A DNA stretch of 64,000 bases from Manis javanica (taxonomy: Eukaryota > Chordata > Mammalia > Pholidota > Manidae): contig NC_133156.1 in assembly GCF_040802235.1 (NCBI RefSeq), positions 29,035,343 through 29,099,342 of the forward strand, read 5' to 3'. Position numbers and translations under genes: made by a program. The notes under the pieces were generated by a model that saw nothing but the letters and a program-made list of their open reading frames with translations, made no database searches and was not told where the DNA came from. Positions 59,897 to 64,000 of the stretch are shown piece after piece. Position 1 is the stretch's first letter. Every line of letters begins with the position of its first letter.

Positions 59897-61325
59897 TTTT
59901 TTTTTTAATTTGAAGTATACTTGATACACAATATTATGTTAATTTTAGGTGTACAACATAGTGATTCAACAGTTAAATTTACCACAATAACTGTTGTTAC
60001 CATCTATCATCATACAAAGTTGCTACAGTGTTATTGATTTTTTTCCCTATGTTGTGTTTTTCTCCCTTGTGACTTGATTATTTTATAACTGGAAGTTTGT
60101 ACCTCTTTGTACCTTCACAATTTCTCCCATCTCACCCCCTTTCCCCTATGGCAGCCACCAGTTTGTTCACTTTATATATGAGTCTATATCTGGGTTTTTT
60201 TGTTTATTTGTTTTATTTTTTTAGATTCCACATATAAGTGAAGTCTCACGGTATTTGTCTTTCTCTGTCTAACTTATTTCACTTAGCCTCATCCTATATA
60301 GGTCCATCCATGTTGTCGTAAGTGGCAAGCGTTCACTCTTTTTTATGGCTGAGTAATAATTCCATCCTATATAAGTACTGCATCTATTTTATACATTCAT
60401 CTACCAATGAATGCTTAGATTGGTTCCATATCTGGGCTATTGTAAATAATGCTGCAATGAATATAGGGGTACATACATCTTTTGGAATTAGTTTTTTTGG
60501 TTTTCTTCAGGTAATTACCCAGAGATTATTTGCTCATATGGTATTCCTATTTGTAATTTTTTGAGAAACTTCCGTATTTTTTTCCATAGTGGTTGCACCA
60601 TTTTACATTACCACCAACAGTGCACAAGGTTTCTGTATTCTCCACATCCTTGCCAACACTCTTTTTGTCTTGTATTTTTTATGATAGCCATTCTAACAGG
60701 TGTGAGTTGATAGCTGATTGTAGTTTTTATTTACGTTTTCCTGATGATTCGCTGTGTTAAGCATCTTTTCATATGTCTGTTGGGTATCTATTTGTCTTCT
60801 TTGGACATATGTCTCTTCAGGTACTCTTCCCACTTTTTAATTGGATTATTTGTTTTTTTGATGTTGAGTTGTGTGAGTTTTTAATATATTTTGGATATTG
60901 ACCCCTAATGGCTATATCATTCGTAAATATCTTCTCCCATTCAGGAGGTTGCCTTTTCATTCTTTTGACAGTTTCCTTTGCATGCAGAAGCTTTTTAGTT
61001 TGATATAGTCCCACTTGCTTATTTTTGCTTTTGTTTCTCTTGCCCGGGGGTATATATCCAGAAAAAGTTTGCTAATTCCAATATTACAGAGTTTACTGCC
61101 AAGAGTGTTATGGTTTTAAGTCTTATATTTATGTCTTTGATCCATTTTGAGTATGTTAATGTAAGAAAGTGATCTGGTTTACACATAGCTGTGCAGTTTT
61201 CCCAGCACCATTTATTGAAGACACTGTCCTTTCCCCATTGTATATTTTTACCTCCTTTGTCATACATTAATTTATCATATGACTGTGGGTTTACTTATGG
61301 GCTCTCTCTTCTGTTCCATTAATCT
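59897..61325 (-). mobile_element. Old L1 3' end, minus strand
   Basis: The left edge is a T-rich tail (59897-59909) followed by reversed 3' UTR text (GAAGTATACTTGATACACAA, then GGTGTACAACATAGTGATTC). Beyond about 60220 comes the C-terminal half of ORF2 in pieces, including frames at 61267-61019 and 61014-60817 (VKRMKRQPPEWEKIFTNDIA). The element is 5' truncated near 61325 and carries many stops. Confidence 0.92.
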
Positions 61326-61329
61326 ATAA

Positions 61330-61860
61330 CGAATACTTATTGAATGCCCACTACTACATATGGATGAAGTGCTCTGTGAATGCCATGAACAACACATAGA
61401 GAGGTTTATCTGCTTGATTTACCAGAACTATTCTGTTATTCGGCAGTCACTAGTGTGCCTACCCTAGACAAAGACATGAGTCCAGGTACTGTAGTCTTAG
61501 CAAGATGAATAAGGCCAAAATGTCAGGAGTATTCAGGAAAATGGAGATCATACTTTGTTGGGGCAAAGTTCAGGATCAAGGAATATTTTGCAGTAGAAGA
61601 CACTTGAGCTATGTCTTAGAATAAGGCGGGTGAAATTATTAACAGGAGCACATGGAGAGCAAATTCTTCCAGGAAGGAGCAGCATAAGCCAAAGAATGAG
61701 GTATGGAAGGCAAGGCCCTAATCAGGTCTGTTTGGGGTTTAGAGTATATATAGAACTATGTAGGCTTAGGCCTGGAAAGAAGAGAAGGCCAGAGTCTTGA
61801 GTACCTTCAATGTTGTCAGCCCAAAGAGTTTGGATAAATGTCTGCCTGTCAATGTAAGAC
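61330..61860 (-). repeat. L2 element, minus strand
   Basis: GAATACTTATTGAATGCCCA, CACTTGAGCTATGTCTTAGA, TTCTTCCAGGAAGGAGCAGC and GGCCAGAGTCTTGAG follow the order of a reversed, diverged L2. Confidence 0.6.
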
Positions 61861-64000
61861 TTAAGGCACTGAGCCAGATACTAGCAAAATTTTCAGAAAA
61901 GATCTTGTTGGTCTCTGAATTTTGAAACCATTGACAGTGTCAAATCAGACACATGTTCTGTTCTAATCATTATATAGTTTTATGATTTTTTTAGGTTTTC
62001 TAAACTTATTTTAGATTTGCAGAATGCCCATACAGAGGCTAACATGTAGACATGAGTATTTTCCAGCAGACCTTGAAAAGTTGATATTACATTTCAGTCT
62101 TTTGCTGGTGTATATGGCAGTCATACCAAAGAATACTTATCATGAATTATTTAGTTAAAAATAACAAAATTCTTTCAATGAAACTTTTGGAAACAAATTC
62201 CTTGATAATATACTTATTATATAAGTATAATAAGTGCTGCAGTTATGAAATTTTATAGTGTACTAGTCAGCAGAAGAGCCAGGCAACTTGATTTTATCAC
62301 TGATGTTTAAGATCACACTCACACTGTGCTTTCTTGGGTATACAAAGGAAAAAAGCCCGTGTTCTTTGCCCCATTCACTTTGCTGTGTTCATTTTCATTT
62401 TTCTCCTCCTATGAGCCTGGTTGAAGAGGATAATCACCTAGCAGCCATCTATGAACCTGTATTATTTCTAGAAAAAAACATGCTTACTTGAGGACTGTAT
62501 TACTTTTCTTGGGAAACTATTTTGGGAGAGGGGTTCATTCACTGGAACCCAAAGAATGCAGGAGTAGAGGTACTACAGGTGCAGATACAGACCTAGATTA
62601 TGGATATTAGAGAAGGAAATGTGGTGGGGTTAAGGAAGCAATTTTCCATTCAGTAAATTCGGGACTTATCAGTGCTGATGAACTCAGATTCCTAACTTAG
62701 AAGCATACAAAAACAGAAAACTAGCACTGAGAACATTGTCTAGACAGTGCTGTTTAAAAGATATAGAAGATAACATTCTGACACACTTTGGTACTACAGG
62801 AAGAACTATGTGAAAAGTTCTTTCTTTTTCTTCCACACCTTGTTAAGAAGGATGCACAAGTACACTAAAACTATTTAGAACAAAAAATTGGAGTAGCTAG
62901 AGTTTCTATTTAATGTAAACTCAAAGAGCTTAGAAAACTTTAATAACTTGTCCCAGGTTTAATGAGATAGTCTTGCAATTTTAAATGAACAAATGAATAT
63001 TTCATGGACGTTCTTAGTGTTACATAGGATAAAATGGAAAGCAGTGGTGTCACAGCAATGGAAACCAGTGATATCACAGCAATTTTAACAGAAAGGACAA
63101 GCCACCTACTGTAAATACAAGTAATTCTGGCATATGTGGGAAGACGTCCAAGGAAAAAGCTATTATTGCCACTTTAAATAACCTTTATGCAAAAGTAAAG
63201 CTGAAGGTAGAGAGGTTATGTCCAGAGCCCTTTGCCCTTTCTTCCCTAAGATGTAATTCTCATGGGGGTAGAAGTTTTAACCTGCAAAGATAGGGAGGGG
63301 ACCTGTTCTATTTATGCCAGTTAATTTTTATCCACATAGTATTGTCCCTTCACTTGGCAAGGTGTGTAAACTCTCAGAGAGCCCATCCACAGTATTGGTT
63401 CAGCTGTCAACTTTCTGCCCATGATTCTTTTCAGTAAACCCGGGCCTGACCGCTTGACAACGCTCTACTGTCATACCACCGGCTGCTTTTGAGTCACTTG
63501 CATTGGTTGGCCACCCAAGGCCATTGCACCAGCTGGGAGCGGCTGCCCCATCTTTCTTCCTGCTCCATTCCACCCTTCCTCAAGGCTCAGTAGCCTCCCA
63601 CCCCTTCCATTAAGTCTTTGGAATATACGCTGGCCCACTGGAGTCTCTCTTTACTCTTCACTCATAGAACTCTTCACTCATTTTTTGCTATGTTCATAGC
63701 CCACTTTGCAACAATTCTTATGTTTTTGTCTGTTCCTGTGCATTATTATTTCAAGCTTTTGTTTGCTGCTGTGACTCTTCCAAGATGTGAGCACGCATCC
63801 CTCCACCAGCTCAATAAATATCTATATGCAGACAGATTCTTGGATACCTTGACAATACCAACTGCAGAAAGTTAACTAAAACTAACAAGAGTAAAAGGGA
63901 TTTGGTAGGTCATCTCAGCCACTGCATGTCTCTTTTGTCCTGGACTTTACAGTCGTTCTGCATATTTTCATGCACTTCCCAAAGAGGTCTTACAGTATCT
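61861..64000. other. Non-coding stretch to the window end
   Basis: No gene or clear repeat is recognised. Short frames (62288-62491 and 63618-63875) have no similarity that I know. A small direct repeat of a CAGTG.T.TCACAGCAAT type occurs near 63044-63081. Confidence 0.4.

Overview
The window looks like mammalian nuclear DNA with no intact cellular gene. It is dominated by interspersed L1 LINEs of several ages, old MIR and L2 elements, and endogenous-retrovirus-derived pieces. Two broken olfactory receptor genes, a fragment of a duplicated CEP290 gene and a large composite satellite fill most of the rest. I see no Alu, B1/B2, ruminant BovB/BovA, carnivore tRNA-Lys SINE or other lineage-specific SINE. 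The L1s have a laurasiatherian-type G-rich 3' UTR, and an ERV-derived repeat occurs twice. This fits a laurasiatherian with few SINEs, and a pangolin is my best guess. That is inference from repeat content; I could not run a database comparison.

Layout. 1-5029: 5' part of a minus-strand L1 (L1-A), with broken ORF2, an almost complete ORF1 and a 5' UTR expanded into tandem monomers. 5030-24860: ordinary non-coding DNA with old L1, MIR and L2 pieces, two dead OR3A-like olfactory receptor genes on the minus strand (7978-8916 and 18374-19319) and a clean solo LTR (21258-21788, 5-bp target duplication). 24870-39433: a 14.5-kb composite satellite in four blocks. These are a GT-rich array with a higher-order period of about 3.45 kb, a CTCCAGTG-type minisatellite, about 1.7 copies of a 1.6-kb repeat, and a CA-rich array that is an inverted relative of the first block. 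39434-43493: a 5'-truncated plus-strand L1 (L1-D) abutting the CA array. 43717-45070 and 49651-about 51300: two facing copies of a polyadenylated retroposon made from the 3' end of an endogenous retrovirus (env TM remnant plus LTR). Between them, at 45537-47343, lie three CEP290 exons with introns and a frameshift. 51474-57240: nearly full-length minus-strand L1 (L1-B). 57241-59445: 5' half of an older minus-strand L1 (L1-C). 59897-61325: another L1 3' end. 61330-61860: an L2 piece. The last 2 kb hold nothing I recognise.

Nothing here works together as a pathway. The interest is structural: how the composite satellite formed, the retroposed ERV 3' ends, the monomeric L1 promoter and a possible templated insertion in one receptor pseudogene.
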